NCBI RefSeq assembly: GCF_000568405.1
Contig: NZ_ARZY01000025.1
Span: 1 to 64,000, forward strand
Length of the DNA: 64,000 bases
Reading direction: 5' to 3'
Source: Catenovulum agarivorans DS-2
Lineage (GTDB): Bacteria > Pseudomonadota > Gammaproteobacteria > Enterobacterales > Alteromonadaceae
Part shown: one piece after another, positions 55,714 to 64,000 of the stretch
How positions within the stretch are numbered: position 1 is the stretch's first letter
Layout of the letters: each line of letters opens with the position of its first letter
Translations under genes and position numbers: made by a program
Notes under the pieces: generated by a model
Databases searched by the model: none
Told to the model about the DNA's origin: nothing
Seen by the model: the letters and a program-made list of their open reading frames with translations, nothing else

Positions 55714-58635
55714 ATGAGATTTTTACCAAAGTTATTTTTTGCCATCATTGTCCTGACATTCTTTTCATGGCAAAACGTTGCGACCGCTCAGCCGTTGTCA
55801 GTTGAGCAAGTGAAACAAAATAAAAAAGTTACACTCGGGCAGTATTTGAGATATCGAACACTTGAATCTCAGGTGGATATACAAACTGTAATAGAGCGTT
55901 TTGAGCTGATTGATTGGCAATCATTTGATAAACCCTTGCCCGTATTGCCTCACACCGACCAAGCTTATTGGTTTTATTTTGATATAAAAAATAATGCTTC
56001 GTTGCAACAGGCATTATATTTGGATTATCAATTTCCTTTGGTTGAACATATTACAATCTATCAGCAAGACTCTATAAATGGGGTTGTTGAAATTTTAGAT
56101 GTAAATTTAGACCAAGCCATTGAAGAGCGAATGTTTCCATCAGCTGACTTTATAGCGCCACTCACCTTAAGTGCCAATAGCCATACGCGTGTTTTGGTCA
56201 GAGTGGAAAATGACGGTTTAGTGCAAGTCCCTATGTATTTAGTTGATCAACTTTGGTTGACCAATGACAAATCAACCAATAGTTTCTGGTTAGGGGCTGG
56301 CTTGGCGCTATTAGTGGTATTGTCATTATTTTCTATTTTAGTATTTATCCTCAATAAGGATGTGAGCTTTTTATATTATGCGATCTTTTCATGCTTTTTC
56401 TTTGTTTATTATAGTGCGGCCACAGGTTATCCCATAGAGTTTTTATGGCCAGACTTTCCGGCGATATCACAAAACTTATCTATGTTTGCTTTAGGCATTG
56501 CGCTAGCGAGTGTATGCCTGTTTGCCTCTGAATTTTTGCACCTACGAGAAAAAGTCCGCTGGTTATATAAAATTGCTTTAACTTTGTGTGTGTTGTTTGT
56601 ATTGGCGTCATTTATGGGCCTGTTTGTCAGCCATTATCAACAAATTATGTTACAAGTGGTGATGTTTGCACTGTGCTCGGTGTTCTTGCTGACCAGTGGG
56701 GTGTATGTTGCAACTAGGAAATATCGTGATGCTGGCCGTTTTGTTGTGTGTTTCTCGTTAATTACCCTATCGTGTGCTTTGTTTGCTGCGAATCGCTTTG
56801 GGTTGGTACCACGCAATTTGTTTACTGAATATAGTTTATTGGTGTCTCAATTTTTTGCGTTTATTGTTATTTTTGAAGCTTTGTCGAGCCGCATTAAAAA
56901 AGAGCGTAGCCAACGGCTTAAGGCTCAACTTGAGGCTCTGCACCACTATGAACAATTCTATGATATTTATGAAAATGCGGTGGAGGGGCACTTTACCACC
57001 ACGGTAGACGGTCGATTGCTCCGAGCGAACAAAGCTTTTTGTGACCTAATTGGTTATATGAATTTTGAAGAGCTGGCGCATAGTATTGAAAATATCCTAG
57101 AGTTGTATGTATCACCAGACGAACGCGAAAAGCTAGTGAATCGAGCGAAAGAGTTTGGCCGAGTTTACGGCTTTGAAGCACAATGGCGGCGCACCAATGG
57201 TAAAAAAATCTGGGTGTCCATCAACCTCAGGTTTGAACCAAAAACACCTGATGGTGCAGTGTTGATTGGCTCACTTATCGATATTAGTCAAAAGAAACGT
57301 TCTGATAAGCAACTGCAATTCTTAGCTGCACACGACTCATTAACAGGTTTATTAAATCGCCGTGAATTTGAACGTATTTTGAACGAAGCGCTGATTGAAT
57401 GTAGCCAATCAAAAGTGAAACACACCCTGCTGTACATGGATTTAGACCAATTTAAAGTGGTTAATGACACATGTGGCCACAAAGCGGGTGATATTTTACT
57501 TCGACAACTGACAGACGAGCTAAAAGATGTATTAAACAAACAAGGTATTATTGCCCGTTTGGGTGGTGATGAGTTTGGTGTGCTGGTCAAAAACAAAGTC
57601 GGTGATGAAGCGTTTGTGATCGCATTTCAGTTGAAACAAGCTGTCCAAGACTTCCGATTCGTGTGGGAAGGGCGTGTATTTACGGTTGGTGTGAGCATAG
57701 GCTTGGTTGAACTAAACGAAGAAAATCACTTCATTGATGAAGTGATGAGTATTGCCGATACCGCTTGTTATGCGGCTAAAGATAAAGGCCGTAATCGTAT
57801 TCATGCTTACACTGAATCAGACGAAGATGTTAAAAATCGTCACAATGAAATGCAGCAAGTATCTAAAATTAACGATGCGCTGGCAAACGACAGGTTTGCC
57901 CTGCAAGCACAGTTGATTTATAACATGCAACACCCAGCGGAAAGTTTGCACTATGAGCTGTTGATTCGCATGTATGACGAGGAAGATAAGTTGGTTCCGC
58001 CTGGATTGTTTTTACCCGCAGCTGAGCGCTATGGATTAATGCCATCGATAGATAAATGGGTGATTAACCACTATTTTTCTTGGTTGCAGCACAACCCTTT
58101 GCATATGCAAAGAGTGGCTAAGTGCGCAATCAACTTGTCGGGCCCTTCGTTGGCTGAAGAGAGCATGCAAAATTACATCTTAGATTGTTTTGAACACTAC
58201 AAAATACCATACAACAAAATATGTTTTGAGATCACTGAGTCTATGGCGATCCAGCAGCTTGATGCCACGTTAAGTTTTATTAAATGTTTTAGAGATTTAG
58301 GTTGTTCGTTTGCACTAGATGACTTTGGTAGCGGATTTTCATCTTATGGATACCTTAAAAACTTACCAGTTGATTATTTAAAAATTGACGGCAGTTTCGT
58401 CAAAGATATGCTGGTTGATCCAATTGACCGAGCTATGGTCAAATCGATTTATGAGGTTGCTAAAGCAATTGGTATGGAAACCGTTGCCGAGTTTGTTGAA
58501 TCTGAAGATATTTTGGCCGATTTGCGTAGCATAGGGATTAATTATGGCCAAGGGTACGGTATTGCCAAACCTATGGGATTAGATGATTTTGTGAAAAAGT
58601 TTGGCCGCAAAAGCCGATTTGAGATGGGGAGTTAA
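55714..58635 (+). CDS. 7TMR-DISM, PAS, GGDEF and EAL domain protein
   Basis: 973 aa from ATG 55714 (the GTG at 55702 is an alternative). A signal peptide leads to a periplasmic 7TMR-DISM extracellular domain (about 30-185), seven transmembrane helices (about 190-395), a PAS domain (about 420-530), GGDEF (about 535-700, motif RLGGDEF intact) and EAL (about 715-965). EAL signature reads YELLIR in place of YEALLR, keeping the metal-binding Glu, with ITESMA, DDFGSGFSSYGYLK and AEFVES conserved. Both synthesis and breakdown of c-di-GMP are possible; the net activity cannot be told. Confidence 0.9.
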   Translation: MRFLPKLFFAIIVLTFFSWQNVATAQPLSVEQVKQNKKVTLGQYLRYRTLESQVDIQTVIERFELIDWQSFDKPLPVLPHTDQAYWFYFDIKNNASLQQALYLDYQFPLVEHITIYQQDSINGVVEILDVNLDQAIEERMFPSADFIAPLTLSANSHTRVLVRVENDGLVQVPMYLVDQLWLTNDKSTNSFWLGAGLALLVVLSLFSILVFILNKDVSFLYYAIFSCFFFVYYSAATGYPIEFLWPDFPAISQNLSMFALGIALASVCLFASEFLHLREKVRWLYKIALTLCVLFVLASFMGLFVSHYQQIMLQVVMFALCSVFLLTSGVYVATRKYRDAGRFVVCFSLITLSCALFAANRFGLVPRNLFTEYSLLVSQFFAFIVIFEALSSRIKKERSQRLKAQLEALHHYEQFYDIYENAVEGHFTTTVDGRLLRANKAFCDLIGYMNFEELAHSIENILELYVSPDEREKLVNRAKEFGRVYGFEAQWRRTNGKKIWVSINLRFEPKTPDGAVLIGSLIDISQKKRSDKQLQFLAAHDSLTGLLNRREFERILNEALIECSQSKVKHTLLYMDLDQFKVVNDTCGHKAGDILLRQLTDELKDVLNKQGIIARLGGDEFGVLVKNKVGDEAFVIAFQLKQAVQDFRFVWEGRVFTVGVSIGLVELNEENHFIDEVMSIADTACYAAKDKGRNRIHAYTESDEDVKNRHNEMQQVSKINDALANDRFALQAQLIYNMQHPAESLHYELLIRMYDEEDKLVPPGLFLPAAERYGLMPSIDKWVINHYFSWLQHNPLHMQRVAKCAINLSGPSLAEESMQNYILDCFEHYKIPYNKICFEITESMAIQQLDATLSFIKCFRDLGCSFALDDFGSGFSSYGYLKNLPVDYLKIDGSFVKDMLVDPIDRAMVKSIYEVAKAIGMETVAEFVESEDILADLRSIGINYGQGYGIAKPMGLDDFVKKFGRKSRFEMGS

Positions 58636-58643
58636 CCGCTAGC

Positions 58644-59417
58644 ATGCGTAAGTTAGTTTGGCGGTTTTTTATTAGCCTAAGTTTAGTTTTTGTTTGTGCT
58701 GGTGCGATAGCTTCAACTTGTCAGAGCAGTGGCTACCATAGCCAAGTGCAAGTTAAGCGCGTCATTGATGCTACTACTATACAGCTCGTAAGTGGTCAGC
58801 ACGTCCGCTTAATTGGGGTGAAATTACCGACAACTCAAGGCAAAGCCAATGATAAGCAAGCGCGCCAAGTTGCAGAGCAATCTAACCTGTTATTAAAACA
58901 AACTTTGGCTACAGCGCCTGAGATTAAGCTGGTATTAGATAAAAATTTGTTAGACCACAACAACCATATGTTAGCGCATGTTTTTTTGCCCAGCGATCAG
59001 AATGTCCAGCAACTGTTGTTGCAGCAGGGGGCTGTGCAGCTTGATATTCAACAGCCCAATACGATGTTTTGGCGCTGTTACTATCAGGCGCAGTTAGATG
59101 CACTTAATCAACACACAGGTTTATGGGCGTTTAAAGCATTTCAAGCTCAGCCCGCCGAACAAGCAAAAGCGAGCCAGCAGGCAAATCAAAATTGGTCAGG
59201 TAAGGTTGTAAGAGTTTTTCAACATAAACAAGCCACTTGGTTAGTGATTAACGATTGGTTTTATGTCGAAGTGCCAGACAAAGTCAAAACACGCCATTTT
59301 CGCCAGACCAACTTTAAAAGCCTAATTGGCCAGCAAGTGATTATAAACTCACCAGTGCATTACAAAAACAGGCGGTGGCAAGGTTTGTTGGCGGAGCCGT
59401 GGCAACTCATTAACTAA
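58644..59417 (+). CDS. Secreted staphylococcal-nuclease-like (SNase/TNase) protein
   Basis: 257 aa with a signal peptide (about 1-23). Residues 30-150 fit the thermonuclease OB-fold (VKRVIDATTIQLVSGQHVRLIGVKLP). In S. aureus nuclease the catalytic D-T-P-E follows this point; here it reads KLPTTQ, so the catalytic Glu is missing and nuclease activity is doubtful. The C-terminal third is unrecognised and basic. It begins 8 nt after the c-di-GMP gene and may share its transcript. Confidence 0.7.
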   Translation: MRKLVWRFFISLSLVFVCAGAIASTCQSSGYHSQVQVKRVIDATTIQLVSGQHVRLIGVKLPTTQGKANDKQARQVAEQSNLLLKQTLATAPEIKLVLDKNLLDHNNHMLAHVFLPSDQNVQQLLLQQGAVQLDIQQPNTMFWRCYYQAQLDALNQHTGLWAFKAFQAQPAEQAKASQQANQNWSGKVVRVFQHKQATWLVINDWFYVEVPDKVKTRHFRQTNFKSLIGQQVIINSPVHYKNRRWQGLLAEPWQLIN

Positions 59418-59485
59418 TTTTAACTCGCCTAACTAGGTTAAATTTGCTATTTTCCCGACTCATTATATTGTGAACATGGTTTTAT

Positions 59486-60061
59486 ATGCTTTTACTGATC
59501 GACAATTACGATTCTTTTACTTATAACTTAGCGCATTACTTTATGGAGCTAGGCTGCAAAGTAAAAGTGGTGCGTAATGATCAAATCAGTATAGAGCAAA
59601 TTGAGCAGCTAAACCCAAGCCATATTGTTATCTCGCCTGGACCTTGCACGCCGAATGAATCAGGCATTTCGCTTGAAGCAATTGGGGCTTTTGCTCAAAG
59701 TAAACCAATATTAGGGGTTTGTTTGGGCCACCAATGTATTGCTCAGTATTTTGGTGCGAGCGTGACTAAGGCGAGCCAAGTAATGCATGGCAAAACCGCT
59801 TTGGTTGAGCATAACAGCCAAGGAATATTTGCCAACATCCATCGAGATTTTATTGTGACTCGATATCACTCTTTGTGTGTTGAACCTAATTCTGTACCCG
59901 AAGATTTAGAAGTGACAGCTTGGTGTGACGAAGGCCAAGGAAATAAAGTAATTATGGGCTTGCAGCATAAAAGTTTGGCTATTTTTGGTGTGCAATTTCA
60001 CCCAGAATCAGTGCTATCAGAATTTGGCCACCATATACTGAAAAATTTTATCAGCCGATAA
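59486..60061 (+). CDS. pabA: Glutamine amidotransferase of PABA/anthranilate synthase
   Basis: 191-aa class I amidotransferase. It supplies ammonia to a chorismate-using partner. Catalytic Cys79 (GVCLGHQC), His172 and Glu174 (FHPES) are present. The opening LLIDNYDSFTYNL is shared by PabA and TrpG. No trpE, trpD or pabB is adjacent; stand-alone position favours PabA for folate synthesis, but a dual role is possible. Confidence 0.85.
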   Translation: MLLLIDNYDSFTYNLAHYFMELGCKVKVVRNDQISIEQIEQLNPSHIVISPGPCTPNESGISLEAIGAFAQSKPILGVCLGHQCIAQYFGASVTKASQVMHGKTALVEHNSQGIFANIHRDFIVTRYHSLCVEPNSVPEDLEVTAWCDEGQGNKVIMGLQHKSLAIFGVQFHPESVLSEFGHHILKNFISR

Positions 60062-60066
60062 AAACG

Positions 60067-60102
60067 ACAATTGCGTGTGAAGTGTTTATTAAACGCAATT
60101 GT
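60067..60102 (+). terminator. Hairpin after pabA
   Basis: ACAATTGCGT (60067-60076) pairs perfectly with ACGCAATTGT (60093-60102) over a 16-nt loop, starting 5 bp past the pabA stop, followed by TTAATT. Weak T-run. Confidence 0.5.
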
Positions 60103-60178
60103 TTAATTGGTAATGCACTAACCACTAAGCTACACTCAGGTTTACATCGTCGACCACAACAGACTCTATGCGAATTTA

Positions 60179-61330
60179 ATGACCGACACTCGATACTCCA
60201 CACTAATTAACACTCGCTTTCACGACCTCCTGATTAGTTATGACTTTGCGCGTAAGCACAATGGTGCCCATTTGCAGGCAATGGCTGAGATGTTCACGGA
60301 ACAAGAGCAACGGCAATTATTGGATGTAGAAGTTAAAGCCAAAAGTGAGCGAGACGCTGTTGAGCAGGCAAAAGAGCAACATAGGCAAAAGAAAGATTTA
60401 GAACTCAACCAACTGGTGTCTGATTCAGTTATTGAGCAATTAAACGATGTCGATAATATTTTCGAAAATACTTTAAATATTCAAGACTCTATTCCTGCCA
60501 TATTAGATATTTTGTCCGTTAGGGCGGCCAATATCGCACGCATTGAACCCTTAGTGATGAATTTAGCTTGGTTAGAGCAAGATATGGTGCAATTTGTAAA
60601 TTTGCCAGGGTATCGGCCAACTAAAGAGGGCAAGCCGATACGTGTAGATAAAGCGCGTAGTGCCTTAAGTTATATCGGCATCGACAATTTAAAAATGGTG
60701 GTGCCGACCTTTGCTTTACGTAAGTGGATCCCACATAGCACAGAGCCATTTCGTTTGATGAAACGTAAAATGTGGGAAGCAGGACTTGGCGCAGCAGTGT
60801 CTTGCAAGCGTTTAGCGTTAATTCACAACCTTGACCAAAATATTGCGTTTACTGCTGCGGCGTTTCATGGGTTGGGGCAGTCGGCGATTGTACGTTTATA
60901 TTTACGTAGATTTGATGCTATTTGGAAAGAGCAGCTAGAGTTTGCTCGTGAGCGACGACTTAAACAAGATCACGAAGCGATAGCTGCATTAGAACCCAGC
61001 GGAGAAGCATTGCGTAACCTAATGATAGACCATACACCAAGGTTAAGTGCTGAGTTGATAAAACGTTTTGATTTAAAGCGGTTGATGATTCACCCTCCGA
61101 TGCAAGAGTACGCAGCAGCGGATGTGCGTGAAATGTCACCTTTAGCTGTTATTATGAACAAAGCAATTTGTTATTCACGATACAAACTATTGCAGCGCCA
61201 TGGCTTAATTGCAAAACACGAAGCAAAAATCTATTTTAAAGAAAATAATCTAACAGCCGCAGAAGTGACGGAGCTGAATAAACTGTCTATGCGCAGGTTA
61301 AACTTACGATTGGAGCAACAGTACAACTAA
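60179..61330 (+). CDS. HDOD-domain protein
   Basis: 383-aa protein. An N-terminal coiled/charged region (about 40-90) precedes an HDOD domain (about 95-310: [60 protein letters not shown]). The catalytic HD pair is absent. No good Shine-Dalgarno before the ATG. Convergent with mutH, overlapping its end by 3 nt. Probably a cytoplasmic signalling scaffold; partner unknown. Confidence 0.72.
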   Translation: MTDTRYSTLINTRFHDLLISYDFARKHNGAHLQAMAEMFTEQEQRQLLDVEVKAKSERDAVEQAKEQHRQKKDLELNQLVSDSVIEQLNDVDNIFENTLNIQDSIPAILDILSVRAANIARIEPLVMNLAWLEQDMVQFVNLPGYRPTKEGKPIRVDKARSALSYIGIDNLKMVVPTFALRKWIPHSTEPFRLMKRKMWEAGLGAAVSCKRLALIHNLDQNIAFTAAAFHGLGQSAIVRLYLRRFDAIWKEQLEFARERRLKQDHEAIAALEPSGEALRNLMIDHTPRLSAELIKRFDLKRLMIHPPMQEYAAADVREMSPLAVIMNKAICYSRYKLLQRHGLIAKHEAKIYFKENNLTAAEVTELNKLSMRRLNLRLEQQYN

Positions 61331-62016
61331 CCAGAGATTGCTTGTTGTAATATGGTTAAAGTGAAGGATTTTTTTAAATAAAAACCACGAGGCAAAGTTT
61401 GAATGTGCTCACCATCAGAGCCAATTCCTTGAGTTCGCACCCGACTGTTTGCAGCTTTAGGTCTAATCTGTAAGTATTGACCTGTTTTCGCGGTGATCTG
61501 ATTAACTTGCCCCAGCGCGACCATATCCATTAGCTCTTCCCAATCTTGTTTGAGCGCCTGATCTTGTGCTGGTGTTGGCGACCACAAGATGGGGAGTCCG
61601 ACCAACCTATCAGCGACCGCAATGCCTCGCTCTGCCAATATAGGTACCCATAGAACGCGGTTGAGCTTAACTCGAACTGGACTGTTCTGCCATGTTTGAC
61701 CCGCTATGCCCGTTAATGGCGCGACACAAATGTAAGTGGTTTCTAACGGTGTTCCTGTTCGATCAACCGGTATTGTTTTAAGTTCGATACCTAGGTGTTC
61801 AAAGTCTGGTACCGGTTTAGAACCAGCGGTAGCGCCCAAATGCCATTCTAATAATTGCCCTGTCCACCCTTTATCTTTGAGTAAATTATTGGGCACATGC
61901 ACACCTGCCATAGATGCGAGCTGCGCCAGGTTAAGTCCAGCGATAGCTTGCGCGCGCGACATCAAAACGGCTTCAGATGTCGGAGCTGCTGGTTGTGGGA
62001 TAGGGCGGTATTGCAC
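61327..62016 (-). CDS. mutH: DNA mismatch repair endonuclease MutH
   Basis: 229 aa, the same length as E. coli MutH. It nicks the unmethylated strand at hemimethylated GATC sites after activation by MutS-MutL. Catalytic triad Asp71, Glu78, Lys80 lies in [11 protein letters not shown] use the GTG at 62016, with AGAGG 7 nt upstream; a TTG 7 codons earlier is less likely. The GTG shares its first base with the rlmA stop (TAGTG), so the two are coupled. Confidence 0.93.
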   Translation of the reverse strand: MQYRPIPQPAAPTSEAVLMSRAQAIAGLNLAQLASMAGVHVPNNLLKDKGWTGQLLEWHLGATAGSKPVPDFEHLGIELKTIPVDRTGTPLETTYICVAPLTGIAGQTWQNSPVRVKLNRVLWVPILAERGIAVADRLVGLPILWSPTPAQDQALKQDWEELMDMVALGQVNQITAKTGQYLQIRPKAANSRVRTQGIGSDGEHIQTLPRGFYLKKSFTLTILQQAISG

Positions 62017-62855
62017 TAATTGACCTCTTTTTGCCAAATACTGATATCAGCATCAATACTGATGGTAAATTGCTGCAAGGCTTGCAACTGGGCGAGCTTA
62101 TCGGCGCTGGCTTTATGACCGTGTGGGGTCATTATCAGCAAGTCTTGGATTTGTTGATTATTTAAGGTTTGTGTGTATTGAACCTGTTGACGGTCGATTA
62201 ACTTAAATCCGGCATTGATCGCTTCTTGCCGATTGGCGGCGACAAAAGGTTTAACTTCAGGATAAATGGCTTGGCGGAGCTCTATTAAGTGATTTTCACC
62301 ACTCTCTACCAAAACTAACTGGCCCGATTTATCTAGCTTGCGTGCAAACTCACAATAAACTGGAAAACCAAACATGCATAAAATATGGCTAAGAGAGTTA
62401 TCGGCAATGGGGATGCTTTTGTTTGAAGCAACTAGATACTGGACATTTTGTTGTGCCAGCCTATTTTGCCGAGCCGCTGAGATAATCGCCTCTTTGGAAA
62501 TATCTAAACCAATTAACTCAGCCCCCGCGACCTGTTGGGCAAACTGGCGCAAATAATAGCCCTCACCGCAGCCTGCATCTAGCAGAGAGAGCCTGCTACC
62601 AGGTTGTAGGCATAAATCGACTACTGACAGTGCAATCTGTTGATAAACGCCTGAGTTTAAAAAACGGCAGCGTGCTTCTACCATTGTTTTGTCGTCGCCT
62701 GGTTGTTTTGAACGTTTGAACTGCACGGGCAACAAGTTTAAATATCCTTGTTTTGCGTAATCAAAATTATGCTTATTAACACAGCTGACAAATTTGTTGT
62801 TGGGTGCTTGAATTAAAAGTTCGCCGTCTAACGGGCAAATTAAATTAACAGACAT
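62016..62855 (-). CDS. rlmA: 23S rRNA (guanine-N1)-methyltransferase RlmA
   Basis: 279-aa SAM-dependent methyltransferase, homologous to E. coli RlmA (m1G745). SAM motif [12 protein letters not shown] is near residue 92, and the N-terminal zinc-finger region reads ICPLDGELL then SCVNKHNFD. The E. coli zinc ligands are C-C-C-H; here the second is Asp10 instead of Cys. Start ATG 62855 has AGGTG 8 nt upstream. mutH is co-transcribed downstream. Confidence 0.9.
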   Translation of the reverse strand: MSVNLICPLDGELLIQAPNNKFVSCVNKHNFDYAKQGYLNLLPVQFKRSKQPGDDKTMVEARCRFLNSGVYQQIALSVVDLCLQPGSRLSLLDAGCGEGYYLRQFAQQVAGAELIGLDISKEAIISAARQNRLAQQNVQYLVASNKSIPIADNSLSHILCMFGFPVYCEFARKLDKSGQLVLVESGENHLIELRQAIYPEVKPFVAANRQEAINAGFKLIDRQQVQYTQTLNNQQIQDLLIMTPHGHKASADKLAQLQALQQFTISIDADISIWQKEVN

Positions 62856-63149
62856 ACACAACTCACCTAAATTTCAATGCCTATACTATACCTGTATTTG
62901 CCTCGGCTCTGCGCAAATGTTACAAAATTTATTGCTGTTGAAATTACAGTTGGTGGAAAAATATACTGAATGGCTAAAATAACTGCGGTCATTTACCTCA
63001 AATTAACTTTTTGTTGAATTTGTGCTTGAATTTGTGCGGCTAATGCATATCTTAGTATCTAACCTGTACAAGCAGTTAAACCGCGTTGAGCATGAATGAT
63101 GCATTTTCAACTCGAGCACTATAATACAAAGAATTAATGGAGAACCCCA
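62856..63149. other. rlmA-sapC intergenic region
   Basis: 294 bp with promoters expected in both directions. TATAAT at 63120-63125 is the likely -10 of the sapC gene; its -35 (TGATGC at 63097-63102) is weak. No other gene is visible. Confidence 0.45.
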
Positions 63150-63863
63150 ATGTTTAAAAAATTGGTTCCGATCAACTCAAACCAACATAAAGATATTAAG
63201 CTTAAGCGCGCACCGAATTATGACTTTGCTAAGACTGTACATGTAGCACCGTTATTGGCTCATGAATTTCCACAAGCGTCTTCTAGTTTCCCGATTATTT
63301 TCCATAAAAATGAAGAAACAAACGAGTACCACCCACTTGGCTTGTTAGGCTTAAAGAAAGAACAGAATTTATTAATTAAAGACGGTCGATGGACTGCTAC
63401 TTATATTCCAGCTTCAATTCGTCGCTACCCGTTTGCTGCGGCATCGGTTAATGGCAACGATGACAACATGGTTGTTTGTTTAGACGAAGAAGCAGAAATG
63501 TTTAACACCGAAGAAGGTGAAGCGTTATTTAACGAAGATGGCTCAGAAGCTGAAGTGTTAAACCAAGTTAAAGAGTTTATGAACTCGTTTATTGAGCGCG
63601 AAGCGGCAAGCCGTGGATTTGTTGGTTACATTGCTGAAAAAGAATTATTAGTACCGCGTACTGTCGGTTACACCAAACAAGACGGCGAGCGCGTAAATAT
63701 TGGTAGCTTCCATGCGTTTGATGAGCAAAAATTTAACGAGCTATCTGACGAAGAATTCTTAGAAATGCGTAAGCGTGGTTATTTACCAGTCATTTATGCG
63801 ATTTTAACCTCTATGCAGCATATGGAATCTTTATTCCGTTTACAGCAACAAGCTGACGCATAA
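63150..63863 (+). CDS. SapC-family protein
   Basis: 237-aa protein of the SapC family, named after Campylobacter S-layer genes but of unknown function. LKRAPNYDFAKTVHVAPLLAHEF and IPASIRRYPFA are typical. No signal peptide; acidic C-terminal half. GGAGA precedes the start. In marine gammaproteobacteria such genes often neighbour TonB receptors and tryptophan-halogenase-like genes; none is adjacent here. Confidence 0.78.
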   Translation: MFKKLVPINSNQHKDIKLKRAPNYDFAKTVHVAPLLAHEFPQASSSFPIIFHKNEETNEYHPLGLLGLKKEQNLLIKDGRWTATYIPASIRRYPFAAASVNGNDDNMVVCLDEEAEMFNTEEGEALFNEDGSEAEVLNQVKEFMNSFIEREAASRGFVGYIAEKELLVPRTVGYTKQDGERVNIGSFHAFDEQKFNELSDEEFLEMRKRGYLPVIYAILTSMQHMESLFRLQQQADA

Positions 63864-63891
63864 ACTCAATTTTAGCTCTATCTAAAATTGT

Positions 63892-63928
63892 AAAAACAGC
63901 CCACAAAGCAATTTGTTGGGCTGTTTTT
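63892..63928 (+). terminator. Terminator after sapC gene
   Basis: AAAAACAGCCCA (63892-63903) pairs with TGGGCTGTTTTT (63917-63928); CAAA/TTTG extend the stem inside, over a GCAA loop. Beyond it to 64000 I see no gene. Confidence 0.9.
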
Positions 63929-64000
63929 GTTTTAAGGCAGCTAATATTAAAAATTGCGTTTGCTCATTAATATGAAGCGAGTTAGTGTTGGTACGGTTTT

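Overview
The window is a chromosomal segment of a gammaproteobacterium, most likely a marine member of the Alteromonadales. The evidence is the E. coli-like order and sequence of the S10-spc-alpha ribosomal operons, an IlvY/IlvC pair of enterobacterial type, MutH (so Dam-directed repair), a SapC-family protein, a large TonB-dependent receptor, and an unusual density of c-di-GMP, HDOD and MHYT signalling proteins. Base composition is moderately AT-rich. The genus cannot be fixed from sequence alone.

Layout. 1-10,072: gltBD (glutamate synthase, minus), folE2 (minus) and an orphan GAF-GspE/PulE-type ATPase (minus). 10,073-23,691: 28 co-oriented genes, the complete S10 (rpsJ to rpsQ), spc (rplN to rpmJ) and alpha (rpsM to rplQ) operons, including secY, rpoA and the small rpmJ. 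A strong intrinsic terminator plus a new promoter separates S10 from spc, and a recognisable S4-type leader precedes rpsM. The str operon (rpsL-rpsG-fusA-tuf) is not next to rpsJ. 23,773-28,548: a doxX-pirin-glutathionyl-hydroquinone reductase operon with a divergent YhaJ-like LysR regulator (electrophile/quinone response), then a VOC protein with its own divergent LysR regulator. 28,573-31,792: an HDOD protein, an AraC regulator and a diguanylate-cyclase-like membrane protein with a degenerate active site.

32,145-37,895 is the most distinctive accessory unit: a TonB-dependent receptor, a secreted purple-acid-phosphatase-like enzyme and a large beta-propeller phytase lipoprotein, behind a good Pho-box match. 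I read it as a phosphate-starvation locus for taking up and degrading inositol phosphates. katG follows. 40,482-43,831: a NarL-type response regulator, a divergent 7TM-like histidine kinase and a MAPEG protein. 43,862-48,036: an RND efflux pair whose membrane-fusion gene is broken by a one-base frameshift. 48,159-52,466: a multi-domain MHYT hybrid kinase abutting an HD-GYP response regulator. 52,660-55,202: ilvC and divergent ilvY with a clear palindromic operator. 55,251-63,863: a small unknown protein, a DISM-PAS-GGDEF-EAL protein, a staphylococcal-nuclease-like secreted protein, pabA/trpG, a second HDOD protein, mutH, rlmA and a SapC-family protein.

I see no tRNA, rRNA, CRISPR array, insertion sequence or prophage. 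Starts were moved from the longest open frame where a Shine-Dalgarno sequence or alignment to known homologues favoured an internal codon.
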